This document shows positions 53,851-63,595 of a stretch of DNA of 64,000 nt, piece by piece (position 1 is the first letter of the stretch; every line of letters starts with the position of its first letter). The notes beneath the pieces were generated by a model. It had not been told where the DNA came from, searched no databases, and was given only the letters and a program-made list of their open reading frames with translations. Position numbers and translations under genes: made by a program. This stretch comes from DASQEH01 sp038237745 (GTDB taxonomy: Bacteria; Actinomycetota; Actinomycetes; Propionibacteriales; Nocardioidaceae), in assembly GCA_038237745.1 (NCBI GenBank), contig JBBRYJ010000006.1:1-64000 (forward strand). The letters run 5' to 3'.

Positions 53851-55078
53851 CCTCGGCGCTACGCACGCCGGGCACGAGTAGGAACAGCAGCGTGACGCAC
53901 CCGCCGACGGCACCGGCCCATACCAGCGTCGTCTGTGCACCGAACTGGGCGGCAACGGGTGCGGTGACGGCGTATGAAAGCGGGACGAGCGCTGTGGACA
54001 CGAACCAGTCGACGCTCGAGACCCGGCCGAGGAGGCCCAGCGGGACAAGTCGCTGCTTCGCAGTCGACCAGGCGATCATCCCTACCGCCTCGCCGGCGCT
54101 GACAACGGTGCAGGCAACGGCGAGGCCGAACGAGCTCGAGGCCAACCCGTAACCGGCCACCGCAAACGTCGCGACGGCCCACGCGACATATGCCAGCGTC
54201 AGGTGTCGCCGGGGCAGTCCGGTATGGCCGAGCGCTGCAGCGGCGGCTACCGCTCCCAAACCTCCGCTGGCGTACACCAGCCCCAGATCCCCGGCCGACT
54301 GCTCGAAGACCTGTTTCACCAGGTACGGCACGAGAACCTCAGACGGACCGAGGAAGAACAAGAGGCCCACGGCGCCGGCTGAGAGGGTCGCCCATAGCCA
54401 GGGTTGGGACCAGACGTACGCAACCCCCTCTCGGAGGTCATGCCACGCGCTGGTTGTCGACGCCGCGTGTGCCAGTCGTGGAATTGACCTAACGAGCAAG
54501 GCGGACATGACGAAGGAGCCCGCGTCCAGGAGGAACGCTCCGCCTGTGCCCGCCAGCGCGATGATCACACCACCGACGGCAGGACCGAGCATCCGAAGAC
54601 CGATCGGGCGCACCAGCTGGTCGAGCGCGTTGGCCTGGGTGAGCTGATGAGCAGGCACCAGCTCTGGGATGATCGCGTCGAAGGCCGGCCCGAACACGCC
54701 CGTGGCGGCCCCGTAGACGCCGACCACGACGTAGACCTCGAGCAGGTTGGAGTGGTTCCACCACGCCATGGCCGCGAGCAATCCGAGGCAGCTTGCGCGG
54801 ACCATGTCGCTTCCCAGCATCACCAGCCGCCGGTCGGCTCGGTCGGCAAGCAGCCCACCGAGCGGGAACAGGACCAGCTGCGGTGCGGCGAGGGCCACGC
54901 CGGCCCAGGCCATTGCGCCGACACCCGCCGACATGCTGTAGACCTGCCAAGCGAGCGCCACCAGGAAGATTCCGTCCCCGACCAGGCTCACCGATGCGCC
55001 GGTCCACAGTAGCCGGAAGCTTCGGTTGCGCAGCGGAGCGAGCACTCCCCCGCCCCGGCCTGCGCCGTTGCCGCTCAC
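53777..55078 (-). CDS. MFS exporter
   Basis: The 433-residue protein has about twelve transmembrane segments and the MFS motif A region GGLLADRADRRLVMLG (~75) after helix 2, of the enterobactin-exporter / DHA-like group (FRLLWTGASVSLVGDGIF). It is the last gene of the minus-strand operon, 7 nt after the oxoamine synthase gene, so it may export that enzyme's product. The overlap with the SDR 3' end is tail to tail. Confidence 0.88.
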   Translation of the reverse strand: MSGNGAGRGGGVLAPLRNRSFRLLWTGASVSLVGDGIFLVALAWQVYSMSAGVGAMAWAGVALAAPQLVLFPLGGLLADRADRRLVMLGSDMVRASCLGLLAAMAWWNHSNLLEVYVVVGVYGAATGVFGPAFDAIIPELVPAHQLTQANALDQLVRPIGLRMLGPAVGGVIIALAGTGGAFLLDAGSFVMSALLVRSIPRLAHAASTTSAWHDLREGVAYVWSQPWLWATLSAGAVGLLFFLGPSEVLVPYLVKQVFEQSAGDLGLVYASGGLGAVAAAAALGHTGLPRRHLTLAYVAWAVATFAVAGYGLASSSFGLAVACTVVSAGEAVGMIAWSTAKQRLVPLGLLGRVSSVDWFVSTALVPLSYAVTAPVAAQFGAQTTLVWAGAVGGCVTLLFLLVPGVRSAEVTDLASQAEALAVPGPHPAREPAR

Positions 55079-55085
55079 CCTCGGG

Positions 55086-56342
55086 TCACTCCTCGTGCTG
55101 CAGCTCGAACCGCTCCACCAGGCGGGTCAAGGTGTCGTTGAGCTCCTCGATCTCGTCGTCCTCGTTGGCGGCGGTGACCTGGATGCGGAATCCGACCTGA
55201 TCACGCGGCACCAGCGGATAGGCCGCGAGCGTCACGTAGATGCCGTTGTCGAAGAGGAAGTCGCCGACGGCGGGAAGGTCTTCTGCATGAGAGAGCGGGA
55301 GCTCGATGATCGGGAAGCCTGTGACGTTCGGAGTCTTCAGTCCGAGAGCGTGCACATTCTGGAGGATCGCTCTGGTCTTCTGGGCCAGTGTGCGCCGTAT
55401 CCGGTCGCCGCGGGCTTCGTTGACGTCGAACCCCGCAAGCACCGTTGCCAGTGAGGCTGTGGGAGACGGGCCCGAGTAGAGGTAGGGGGCAGCAGCGACC
55501 TTGAGGTGGTTCTTCAGGTAGGTGGGCAAGGCGAGAAAGGCGAGCAACGATGAGTACGCCTTCGAGAAGCCACCGACGAGCACGACGTTGTCATACGTCT
55601 CTCCGGCGTGCCGCATGATGCTGTTGCCGCGCAGACCGTAGGGGACCGATGGTGACGGCATCTCCCCGATGACCCCGAAGCCGTGCGCGTCGTCGATGTA
55701 CAGCAGGGCGTCGTACTTCCGGCAGACGGCCGCGAATGCGCGGACGTCCGGGACATTGCCCGTCATGCTGTTGACGCCGTCCATACAGACGACTCGAGCC
55801 TCGCCGGCTGGTAGGGCCGCGAGCAGCTCTTCAAGGTGCGCCACGTCATTCGACCTGAAGCGGTGCATCCGAGCCCCGCGGCCACGGGCTACCGCACAGC
55901 CGTCGTAGATCGTCTTGTGGGCCTGGGCATCCATGAGGACGTGCCCTCTGCCGGCCAGGATGGGGATGACCGTCATGTGGATATGGGTGATGGTCGGCAG
56001 GACGAGAGTGTCCTCAGCTCCGAGCAGGGCCGTCAGCCGGTCCTCGATGTCGACGTAGAGGCGCGGGTTGCCCAGCAGCCGCGACCACGACGGATGGGTT
56101 CCCCAGCGCATCAGCTGCTCGTGCACGGACTCGATGATCTCGGGTTCGAGGTCGAAGCCGAGGTAGTTGCAGGACGCGAAGTCGGAGAGCCACTGGTCCC
56201 CGATCCGGATCCTGCGCCCACGGAGCTCTTCGATGACGGCGTCGTACATGCGGTTGCTACTTCGCAGTCGCTCGAGGTCTTGCCAACGGTCGTCCTCCCT
56301 GAGGTATCCGGTCGGATCGAGTCGTGTGGGGCTGGTCGTCAT
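55086..56342 (-). CDS. alpha-oxoamine synthase-family PLP enzyme
   Basis: The 418-residue fold-I PLP protein resembles BioF/KBL/SPT/CqsA: SDFASCNYLGFD (~50), MDGVNSMTG, the cofactor Asp in IDDAHGFGVIGE (~215) and Schiff-base Lys in VGGFSKAYSS (~250). These enzymes condense an acyl-CoA with an amino acid. At the ring-stacking position it has MDAQAHKTIYDG; an Ala before the His is found in CqsA-type autoinducer synthases as I recall, whereas BioF/KBL usually have Ser or Asn. ATG 56342 overlaps the GGDEF-EAL gene by 4 nt. Product unknown. Confidence 0.82.
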   Translation of the reverse strand: MTTSPTRLDPTGYLREDDRWQDLERLRSSNRMYDAVIEELRGRRIRIGDQWLSDFASCNYLGFDLEPEIIESVHEQLMRWGTHPSWSRLLGNPRLYVDIEDRLTALLGAEDTLVLPTITHIHMTVIPILAGRGHVLMDAQAHKTIYDGCAVARGRGARMHRFRSNDVAHLEELLAALPAGEARVVCMDGVNSMTGNVPDVRAFAAVCRKYDALLYIDDAHGFGVIGEMPSPSVPYGLRGNSIMRHAGETYDNVVLVGGFSKAYSSLLAFLALPTYLKNHLKVAAAPYLYSGPSPTASLATVLAGFDVNEARGDRIRRTLAQKTRAILQNVHALGLKTPNVTGFPIIELPLSHAEDLPAVGDFLFDNGIYVTLAAYPLVPRDQVGFRIQVTAANEDDEIEELNDTLTRLVERFELQHEE

Positions 56343-59300
56343 GCGGCATCCTTTTCGAAGGGAAGTGGCGAGGCGTGGATCATGGCGGCTAGTGGGAGTG
56401 GTTCAGTCAGAAGCGCTGGCACGTCTCCGGCGCCAACGGGTTCGGCGTAGTAGAAGCCTTGGCCGATGTCGCATCCGAGGCCCAGCAGGATCTCGCGTTG
56501 GTAGGCGTCCTCTACGCCTTCGGCGATGAGGTCGAGGTCGAGCACGAGAGCGATGCGAACGATGGCGTCGACGAGGGCCCTCTGACTGGGAAGAGCGAGC
56601 CCGCGCACGAACGCCTTGTCGATCTTGAGGAGGTCGACGGGGAAGTTTCGGAGGTAGCCGAGGGACGAGTACCCGGTGCCGAAGTCGTCCATCGCCAGCC
56701 GAACGCCGAGGGACTTCAGCTCGGCGATGGTCCCGACGGACTGAACGTCGTCGTCGAGGAAGAGCGACTCCGTGAGCTCGAGCACCAGGGCTTCAGGTGG
56801 GAAGCCCGTGGCCGCCAACGCTTCGCGGACGACGTCAGGGAAGCCCGTGACCTGAAGCTGGCGGGCGCTCACGTTGACGTGCACGTGGGGGCGGGTGCCG
56901 TCGGCCAGTCGCCACTGGGAAGCCTCCTGCAAAGCGGTGCGGAGGACCCACGCGCCGAGCGGGACGATGAGGCCGGTGTCCTCCGCGACGGACAAGAAGT
57001 CGACCGGCATGAGCGGTCCTCGCCGGCTGTGCTCCCAACGCACGAGTGCCTCGACGCCGGTGGCCTGGTTGGTGCCCATGGCGACCAGCGGCTGGTAGGC
57101 CAGGTGGAAGTCGTGGTTCTCGAGGGCGGCCTCGATGTCGCCACGGAGCTCGATCCGCGCTGTGACAACCGCCTGCATCTCGGGCGCGAACATGCGCCAG
57201 GTCTTCTTGCCCGCATCCTTGGCCGCGTACAGAGCAAGGTCTGCTGAGCGCAGCAGTTCCGTGGAGTCCTTGCCGTCCCTGTTGGTGGCGATCCCCACGC
57301 TTCCGCTGACGGTGATCGTCTCGCCGTTCACGAGGAACGGCTGGCCCAAGGCGGTCACGAGCCTCTCGGCGAGGGCCTCCACCTCTTCGATGGACTCCAT
57401 GTCCTCGGCGAGCACGGCGAACTCGTCGCCGCCGAGGCGAGCGGCCGTGTCGGCGGGTCGGATGACCTCTCCGATCCGCTTGGCCACCTGCTGGAGCAAC
57501 TGGTCGCCCAACACGTGTCCCAGCAGGTCGTTGACGTCCTTGAACTCGTCGAGGTCGCAGAAGAGCACCGCCGCCATTTGTTGCGTGCGGCGGTTGCGCC
57601 GGAGGGCCTGCTCGGTGCGGTCGTTGAAGAGCACGCGGTTGGCAAGGCCGGTCAGCGGATCGTGGAAGGCGCGATGGGTCAGTTCTCGTTCCAGCTGGCG
57701 TCGCATCGTGACGTCTCGCATGGTCAGCACGACACCGTCGACGACGTCTACGTCGCGCAGGTCGGCGAGGAAGACCTCGACCTCGACTGGGCGGCCGTCA
57801 TAGGCCACGACCTGCCAGTCGTCGAGGTCCTGGGCTCGACGCCCGCGCTCGCGCAGTCGCGACAGCGCCGTCTTGGCGGCTCCGCGAGAGTCGGTGTGCA
57901 ACAGGTCGAGAAGGGGGCGCCCAAGGATGGCTTCCGGCTCCTGCCCCATCATCCCGTGGACCGAGGGGGTGGCGTAGCTGACGTGGTCGCCCTCGTCGAG
58001 GACGATGATCACATCGGTCGCGTTCTGGATGAGCGCCCGGAAGTGCTCCTCACTTCGTCGCGACACCAGCTCGTTGTCCAGCGTGATTCGGACGAGTGCG
58101 AGGGCCACCTGGGAGGTAAGCGTCTGCAATGCGTCCGCGACGGACGCGAGAGCGCTCTGACGGCCGGTGACACAGATAAGGCCAAGAAGCTCCGCATCGT
58201 CGCTGGAAGTCACCGGAACCATGAGTACAGACGAGCCGTCGGCTTCCTCTGCCACCGGAAGTCGGGGCTGGGACACTTTTCCTCGAGGCGCCCGACCATA
58301 GACGTCGAGAAACTCTCTGGGGAGCCCTTCGGCGACGGCGAACTCGTCGCGAAGCATCAGCCAGGACACCATCTTCTTGTCTGCGATGTCGGGCAGCACG
58401 AGCTCGACGACCGTCTTGATACTCGTGCGGGTGGTCGCCCGGGCCAGGTCGCCCGATACCCGACGAAGTGCTCTTTCCCGCTCCACCGAGCGGCGCTGCT
58501 GACGCACCACCCCGGCGAGGCGAGTGAGCACCAGCCCGAAGAGGACGGCACTGAAGACGGCGATGACACCGGTCTCCAGCGTCTTCCCGGCGAGAGAGCG
58601 CTGCAAGAGCACCACTGGTGCGATGAGGCTCGCGGCAGCGATCATGCCCAGCCGTGACCAGCGCAGCTCGGACTGAACAGCAGGCTGACGGACCGTGAGC
58701 TCGCGCATCGACGGGTGCAAAGCCGCGGCGCCCCACAGCACGTAGCACGCGAACCACAAGACATCGACGGGTCCCCCGTTGGCCCAGGATCCACTCAGCT
58801 GGATGAGGCCGTACAGTACGTCCGCCGCGAGCAGGCATACGACACCAGCGGTGAGCAGCTTCAGCGACAATGGGCGCGACTCTACGGAGAGCAGCAAGCG
58901 TGACAACATCGCCAGCAGCAGCACATCGCCCAGTGGGTAGGCGATCGACACGATCTTCTGGAACGTGTCGAGGTCGCCCGAGGACACGTAGGGGCCGATC
59001 CAGTAGATCCAGACGAGAAGGCCAAGCCCGACGCTGATGATGAGGGAGTCGAGGACGACTGCGCCGTCGCGATGCGCGGCTACCCGTCGGTTGAACACGA
59101 CCAATGCTGCTGTGAACGCCGGATAGGTCAAGAGGTAGAAGGCGTCGGCCACGGAGGGGAACGGGTTGACCTGCCCCAGGACGGTGGTCAATAGGTTGTA
59201 GGTGCTGTCGCCGAGCACGAATGTCACGAGAGCGGCGGCGACGAGAGCCCAAGGCAGGAGGCTGCTGGGTCGGTTGAGCCGGACACCGTGCACGACCGCG

Positions 59301-59536
59301 GCGGTGCCAACCAGACCGATCGCCGCGTAAAGGAACGAGTGCATACCGGGGAAGCAGTAGTACGTCGTGACGAAGCCCAGCCACATCACCCCGTAGAGCA
59401 CCGTGAGAATCCGCCAGTCCAGCAGCCCAGAGGCCGGCGCTGGGCTCATTGTCACCGTGCTTTCCGGTGCCGGACCAGGTACTGCCGGATGCGCCGGAGC
59501 AGTCGGGGAGAGAGCCGTCGGCGCCTGCGTGACCAT
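56339..59536 (-). CDS. membrane PAS-GGDEF-EAL c-di-GMP enzyme
   Basis: The 1065-residue protein has about nine hydrophobic N-terminal segments (~35-330), a GAF-like region, a PAS domain (~500-610), GGDEF (~625-790) with intact RLGGDEF and inhibitory RxxD five residues before it (RPAD), and EAL (~800-1050) with GVEALVRWEH, VNVSARQL, ELTES, DDFGTGYSSL, KIDKAFV and EGVE. Both the cyclase and phosphodiesterase active sites look complete. ATG 59536 is preferred over GTG 59548 by SD spacing. It is coupled to the oxoamine synthase by ATGA. Confidence 0.94.
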   Translation of the reverse strand: MVTQAPTALSPTAPAHPAVPGPAPESTVTMSPAPASGLLDWRILTVLYGVMWLGFVTTYYCFPGMHSFLYAAIGLVGTAAVVHGVRLNRPSSLLPWALVAAALVTFVLGDSTYNLLTTVLGQVNPFPSVADAFYLLTYPAFTAALVVFNRRVAAHRDGAVVLDSLIISVGLGLLVWIYWIGPYVSSGDLDTFQKIVSIAYPLGDVLLLAMLSRLLLSVESRPLSLKLLTAGVVCLLAADVLYGLIQLSGSWANGGPVDVLWFACYVLWGAAALHPSMRELTVRQPAVQSELRWSRLGMIAAASLIAPVVLLQRSLAGKTLETGVIAVFSAVLFGLVLTRLAGVVRQQRRSVERERALRRVSGDLARATTRTSIKTVVELVLPDIADKKMVSWLMLRDEFAVAEGLPREFLDVYGRAPRGKVSQPRLPVAEEADGSSVLMVPVTSSDDAELLGLICVTGRQSALASVADALQTLTSQVALALVRITLDNELVSRRSEEHFRALIQNATDVIIVLDEGDHVSYATPSVHGMMGQEPEAILGRPLLDLLHTDSRGAAKTALSRLRERGRRAQDLDDWQVVAYDGRPVEVEVFLADLRDVDVVDGVVLTMRDVTMRRQLERELTHRAFHDPLTGLANRVLFNDRTEQALRRNRRTQQMAAVLFCDLDEFKDVNDLLGHVLGDQLLQQVAKRIGEVIRPADTAARLGGDEFAVLAEDMESIEEVEALAERLVTALGQPFLVNGETITVSGSVGIATNRDGKDSTELLRSADLALYAAKDAGKKTWRMFAPEMQAVVTARIELRGDIEAALENHDFHLAYQPLVAMGTNQATGVEALVRWEHSRRGPLMPVDFLSVAEDTGLIVPLGAWVLRTALQEASQWRLADGTRPHVHVNVSARQLQVTGFPDVVREALAATGFPPEALVLELTESLFLDDDVQSVGTIAELKSLGVRLAMDDFGTGYSSLGYLRNFPVDLLKIDKAFVRGLALPSQRALVDAIVRIALVLDLDLIAEGVEDAYQREILLGLGCDIGQGFYYAEPVGAGDVPALLTEPLPLAAMIHASPLPFEKDAA

Positions 59537-59691
59537 GCGACCCCACACCCTTCGTGTCCGCGGATCGTTCGCTACCCGCTGTGCATGTATGAATACCCTG
59601 TGTTACTGAGGCTACCTCAGGTGAGGTGGCGCTGCCTGTCTACGCTGAAATTGGTGCTTTACGCCCGCTTCGGGGCGATCTCGACTCCGCC

Positions 59692-61056
59692 CTACCTGGC
59701 GGCCACCAGTGCATTCAGGGGCTCCTCGACAAGGTCGTCGTCGGAGCGGTAGGCATCCTTCGCGGAGACTACGACCCGGTTCCTGCCGTCCTGCTTCGCC
59801 TGGTAGAGAGCTGTGTCGACACGACGCAACAACGTGGTCGTGCCGATGTCGTCAGCACGCAGGTTGGCCACTCCCAGGCTGGCCGTCATCCGGACCTTGC
59901 AGGCGGGGATCGTCATCAGCTCGACGGCGCCGCGGATCTTCTCCGCTGCGGTGAGCGTGCCCGCGGCGTCAGTGTCGGGCAGCAGGATCAGGAACTCCTC
60001 CCCTCCGACTCGCGCGACGACGTCGCCACGACGGCACGACTGAGTCAGCAGGAGCCCAACCTCGGAGAGCACCATGTCGCCGACGGCGTGCCCGAATATG
60101 TCGTTCACCTGCTTGAACATGTCGAGGTCAAGACTGAGCACGCCGAGCGGAGAGCCCGATCGGCTGCTGCGGGCCACGATCTGTTCCAGCTCCTCGTACA
60201 CGCTGCGCCTGTTGTGCAGCCCGGTGAGCTGGTCCGTGGCAGCGTCATACTCGGCCCGAGCCTTGAGCCGGCGGAACTCCGCAAGCATGGACATGAGCAC
60301 GACACCTGAAGCGACCAGGGTGAGAGAGCGGCCGCAGTACCAGCCGAGGCTGTACCGGCTTCCCGAGGTGTAGGTCAGAGCCAGGTCGCACAGGCACGCC
60401 AGGATGGCGATCGTGGACCACCGCTCAGGGCCGCCGCGTAGTCGTGTGCCACGGACGGCCGCCACCAAGGCCAGCAAGACCAGGGGAGTGGTGACGGGGG
60501 CGGTCAGGGACGTCATCGCTGAGTAGTCCAGACCGACGATGAGCACCGGGAGTCGGTGCGCGAGGACGGCTAGGCTGGCGACGACGGCGCCGCTACCCAC
60601 TGCCACGGCAGCCGTGCTCGCGGCAGAGAGCCGCCGACGTCTGGGCGGAGGCGTAGAGGTCGACCAGCTCACCGGCCAGGGCGCCCAGGCCGCTCCGAGC
60701 AGTACGGGGAAGCCGACGTGCCAGAGAAGGTAGAAGTACGGCGCCATGGAGGCTGTCACGGCGAGCGGCGGGTTGTCCGACACAACACCCGGGAATGCCA
60801 GGGCGTACCCGGCCATCGAGACCAGCGACCAGGTGTACGCCCACGACATCACCAGCAGCCGAAGGTCCCCGCGGTCGCGGTAGCCGCCGAGCAGCAGATA
60901 GACCGACAGGACGTCGAAGCAAGCAACAACCGACAACATGGCAGGCATGAAGCTGGCGGCCGAGCTCAGCTGATGCGTCCCGAGGGGAAGTAGAGCCGCA
61001 GTCGTCAGTGTGGCAGCCAGCGCTGTGATCATCAGAGGACTACGTGGACGAATCAT
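59692..61056 (-). CDS. membrane diguanylate cyclase
   Basis: The 454-residue protein has about eight hydrophobic segments (~10-260) forming a MASE-like sensor, then a GGDEF domain with DQLTGLHNRRS, LDLDMFKQVND, and the active-site RVGGEEFLILL (~370); an RxxD inhibitory site (RRGD) lies five residues before it. It should make c-di-GMP. ATG 61056 lies 7 nt downstream of TACACT (minus strand 61069-61064), giving a leaderless start. It is 155 nt upstream of the GGDEF-EAL gene on the same strand. Confidence 0.92.
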   Translation of the reverse strand: MIRPRSPLMITALAATLTTAALLPLGTHQLSSAASFMPAMLSVVACFDVLSVYLLLGGYRDRGDLRLLVMSWAYTWSLVSMAGYALAFPGVVSDNPPLAVTASMAPYFYLLWHVGFPVLLGAAWAPWPVSWSTSTPPPRRRRLSAASTAAVAVGSGAVVASLAVLAHRLPVLIVGLDYSAMTSLTAPVTTPLVLLALVAAVRGTRLRGGPERWSTIAILACLCDLALTYTSGSRYSLGWYCGRSLTLVASGVVLMSMLAEFRRLKARAEYDAATDQLTGLHNRRSVYEELEQIVARSSRSGSPLGVLSLDLDMFKQVNDIFGHAVGDMVLSEVGLLLTQSCRRGDVVARVGGEEFLILLPDTDAAGTLTAAEKIRGAVELMTIPACKVRMTASLGVANLRADDIGTTTLLRRVDTALYQAKQDGRNRVVVSAKDAYRSDDDLVEEPLNALVAAR

Positions 61057-61192
61057 GTTACTAAGTGTAGCGACACGACTACGCCGGGTAGTAGCCTTTC
61101 GGGCCAACGGCTCCGCCGATCGTGGAGCCGCGTTCGGCTAGATGCGGCGGGCCTTCGTCCCGTAATCTCACTGGTCGAGGAAGGAGTACACG

Positions 61193-62308
61193 ATGAGTGG
61201 TGTACGGGTGTTGGTCGGCACACGCAAGGGTGCGTTCGTGCTCACGGCGGACGGCAGGCGAGATCGATGGGACGTCAGCGGTCCCCACTTCGCTGGCTGG
61301 GAGGTCTACCACGTTGCAGGGTCTCCTGCTGACCCGACCCGGATCTTTGCCTCACAGTCAACTGGCTGGTTCGGGCAGCTGATCCAGCGGTCCGACGACG
61401 GTGGTGAGACCTGGAACCAGGTGGACAACCACTTCGAGTATGACGGCGTACCGGGTACTCACCAGTGGTATGACGGAACCCCTCATCCATGGGAGTTCGC
61501 ACGCGTGTGGCATCTGGAGCCCTCGCTGACCGACCCGGACCTGGTCTACGCCGGGGTCGAGGACGCCGCGCTGTTCCGGTCGACGGACGGCGGACAGCAG
61601 TGGCAGGAGCTGGCAGGGCTACGAAATCACGACACCGGCCATGCGTGGCAACCCGGTGCAGGCGGTATGTGCCTGCACACGATTCTCCAGCATCCCGACG
61701 ACCCGGGCCGGATGTTCGTCGCGATCTCCGCGGCCGGCGCGTTCCGCACCGACGACGCCGGGGAGACCTGGCGACCTATCAACCGGGGCCTCCAGTCCGA
61801 GGGCATCCCCGACCCCGACGCCGAGGTGGGCCACTGCGTGCACCGGCTGGCCATGCATCCGTCCCGACCGGACGTCCTGTTCATGCAGAAGCACTGGGAT
61901 GTCATGCGAAGCGACAATGCAGGGGAGTCCTGGAGCGAGGTCAGCGGCGACCTTCCCACGGACTTCGGGTTCGCGATCGACGTCCACGCTCATGAGCCGG
62001 ACACGGTCTACGTCGTGCCGATCAAGAGCGACTCGGAGCATTTTCCGCCCGAAGGGAGGCTCCGGGTCTACCGGAGCCGTGCCGGAGGTCACGAGTGGGA
62101 ACCGCTGACCAACGGCCTCCCGCAGAAGGACTGTTACGTCAACGTCCTTCGCGATGCCATGGCCGTCGACTCGCTCGACTCCTGCGGTATCTACTTCGGT
62201 ACCACGGGGGGGCAGGTATACGCCTCCGCCGATGCCGGCGACAGCTGGGCGCCGATCGTGCGGGACCTGCCCGCGGTGCTCTCCGTCGAAGTCCAGACGC
62301 GGACATGA
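61193..62308 (+). CDS. BNR/WD40-like repeat protein (sialidase-type beta-propeller)
   Basis: The 371-residue protein lacks a signal peptide and has repeated Asp-box/BNR motifs: RSDDGGETWNQV, RSTDGGQQWQEL, RTDDAGETWRPI, RSDNAGESWSEV and ASADAGDSWAPI, about 60-80 residues apart. It is annotated as exo-alpha-sialidase or YVTN-like in databases, but catalytic sialidase residues are not evident. GAAGGAG precedes ATG 61193. It overlaps the MoaD-like gene by 4 nt. Confidence 0.88.
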   Translation: MSGVRVLVGTRKGAFVLTADGRRDRWDVSGPHFAGWEVYHVAGSPADPTRIFASQSTGWFGQLIQRSDDGGETWNQVDNHFEYDGVPGTHQWYDGTPHPWEFARVWHLEPSLTDPDLVYAGVEDAALFRSTDGGQQWQELAGLRNHDTGHAWQPGAGGMCLHTILQHPDDPGRMFVAISAAGAFRTDDAGETWRPINRGLQSEGIPDPDAEVGHCVHRLAMHPSRPDVLFMQKHWDVMRSDNAGESWSEVSGDLPTDFGFAIDVHAHEPDTVYVVPIKSDSEHFPPEGRLRVYRSRAGGHEWEPLTNGLPQKDCYVNVLRDAMAVDSLDSCGIYFGTTGGQVYASADAGDSWAPIVRDLPAVLSVEVQTRT

Positions 62309-62601
62309 TCCGCGTCGCACTCCCAGCGCACCTACGGACACTGGCGCAGGTCGACGGAGAGGTGCAGCTCTCCGTCGTGGGTGATGTCACGGTGGGGTCG
62401 GTCCTGGATGCCCTGGAGTCTCGCTATCCCATGCTCTGCGGAACGATCCGTGACCGCAACACTCACCAGCGCCGAGCCTTCGTCCGGTTCTTCGCGTGCG
62501 AGGAGGACCTCTCTCACGACGAGCCGAGCAACTCACTGCCTGACGCCGTGACGTCGGGCGCTGAGCCGTTCCTCATCGTCGGAGCCATGGCCGGCGGCTA
62601 G
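62305..62601 (+). CDS. MoaD/ThiS-like small sulfur-carrier protein
   Basis: The 98-residue beta-grasp protein begins MIRVALPAHLRTLAQ, has TVGSVLDALESRYP and ends GAMAGG with the terminal Gly-Gly of activated sulfur carriers. It is the second such protein in the window. ATG 62305 overlaps the BNR gene stop (ATGA), so the two are produced together. I recall this BNR-MoaD pairing in other actinobacteria; its purpose is not known to me. Confidence 0.87.
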   Translation: MIRVALPAHLRTLAQVDGEVQLSVVGDVTVGSVLDALESRYPMLCGTIRDRNTHQRRAFVRFFACEEDLSHDEPSNSLPDAVTSGAEPFLIVGAMAGG

Positions 62602-62664
62602 CCTGGGTGCAGCCAGACACACCGGGACGTGACCGGTCTGGACCGACCAGATGGGCGGCGAGCC

Positions 62665-63414
62665 TCAGCTGCGAAGGTACGACGCTCCGTTGACGTCGAC
62701 GATCGTGCCGCTCGCGAACCGTGCCTGCGGTGAAGCGAGCCATACCACCGCCGCCGCTACCTCGTCCGGGCGGGCCACCCGACCGAACGGCGACTGTGCG
62801 CGAACGGCTTCGCCGCGCGGTCCGTCCAGGACCTCACGGGCCATGTCCGTCTCGACGAAGCCTGGAGCCACCGTCGCGACGGTTATCGCATGCGGCGCAA
62901 GAGCCACCGCAAGAGACTGTCCGAAAGCGTTGAGTCCCGCCTTCGACGCACCGTATGCCGGAGACTCCGGTTCGCCCCGAAACGCTCCTCGGCTCGACAC
63001 GTTCACGACCGCTCCCCCGCCTGCGGCCAGCAGGTGGGGCAGGGCGCAGAAGGTGGCGTTGGCCGCTCCGATGAGGTTCACCCCCAACGTCTCCCGCCAT
63101 ACCGCCTGCCACTCTTCGTATGTCGTGGCCGTCGGAGGGTGCGCAACGAAGACGCCGGCATTGTTGACCAGCACATCCAGCCCCTCCAGCCGCTCGGCCG
63201 CCGTGTCAACCGCCCGCCGTACGTCGTCCGCCGACGTCAGCTCCGCCTGCACGGCGACATGCCCGGTGCCGGGGAGACAGGCAACGGTGCGTTCTGCCGC
63301 CGCGTGCGACGAGCCGTAGTGGACGGCCACCCTGTCACCCAGCTCGGCGAAGGCCTGCACCACAGCGCGTCCGATCCCTCGAGCGCCGCCGGTCACAAGA
63401 ACTGCCCTGTTCAT
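62665..63414 (-). CDS. short-chain dehydrogenase/reductase (FabG-like)
   Basis: The 249-residue protein has all SDR motifs: VLVTGGARGIGRAV (~6), VLVNNAGVFV (~85), VNVSSRGAF and YGASKAGLNAFG (Tyr ~152), then PGFVETDM. It is a probable 3-oxoacyl reductase-like enzyme of unknown substrate, a single gene convergent with the MoaD-like gene. Confidence 0.92.
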   Translation of the reverse strand: MNRAVLVTGGARGIGRAVVQAFAELGDRVAVHYGSSHAAAERTVACLPGTGHVAVQAELTSADDVRRAVDTAAERLEGLDVLVNNAGVFVAHPPTATTYEEWQAVWRETLGVNLIGAANATFCALPHLLAAGGGAVVNVSSRGAFRGEPESPAYGASKAGLNAFGQSLAVALAPHAITVATVAPGFVETDMAREVLDGPRGEAVRAQSPFGRVARPDEVAAAVVWLASPQARFASGTIVDVNGASYLRS

Positions 63415-63595
63415 GAAATATCCGCCCTACCTCGCTGACGACGTGACCCATGTCTGGCCGAACAGGCCGACGCGGACACTGTGCCAGGCTCCCCGGTGGC
63501 CCCGCTGACCGCCGACCGCCGGCCGCCGACCACGCGGTTCTCGACCTCAATGTCGAGTCGTCGGAAGGACCCTCGGGACATCGAACGCCGGATAG

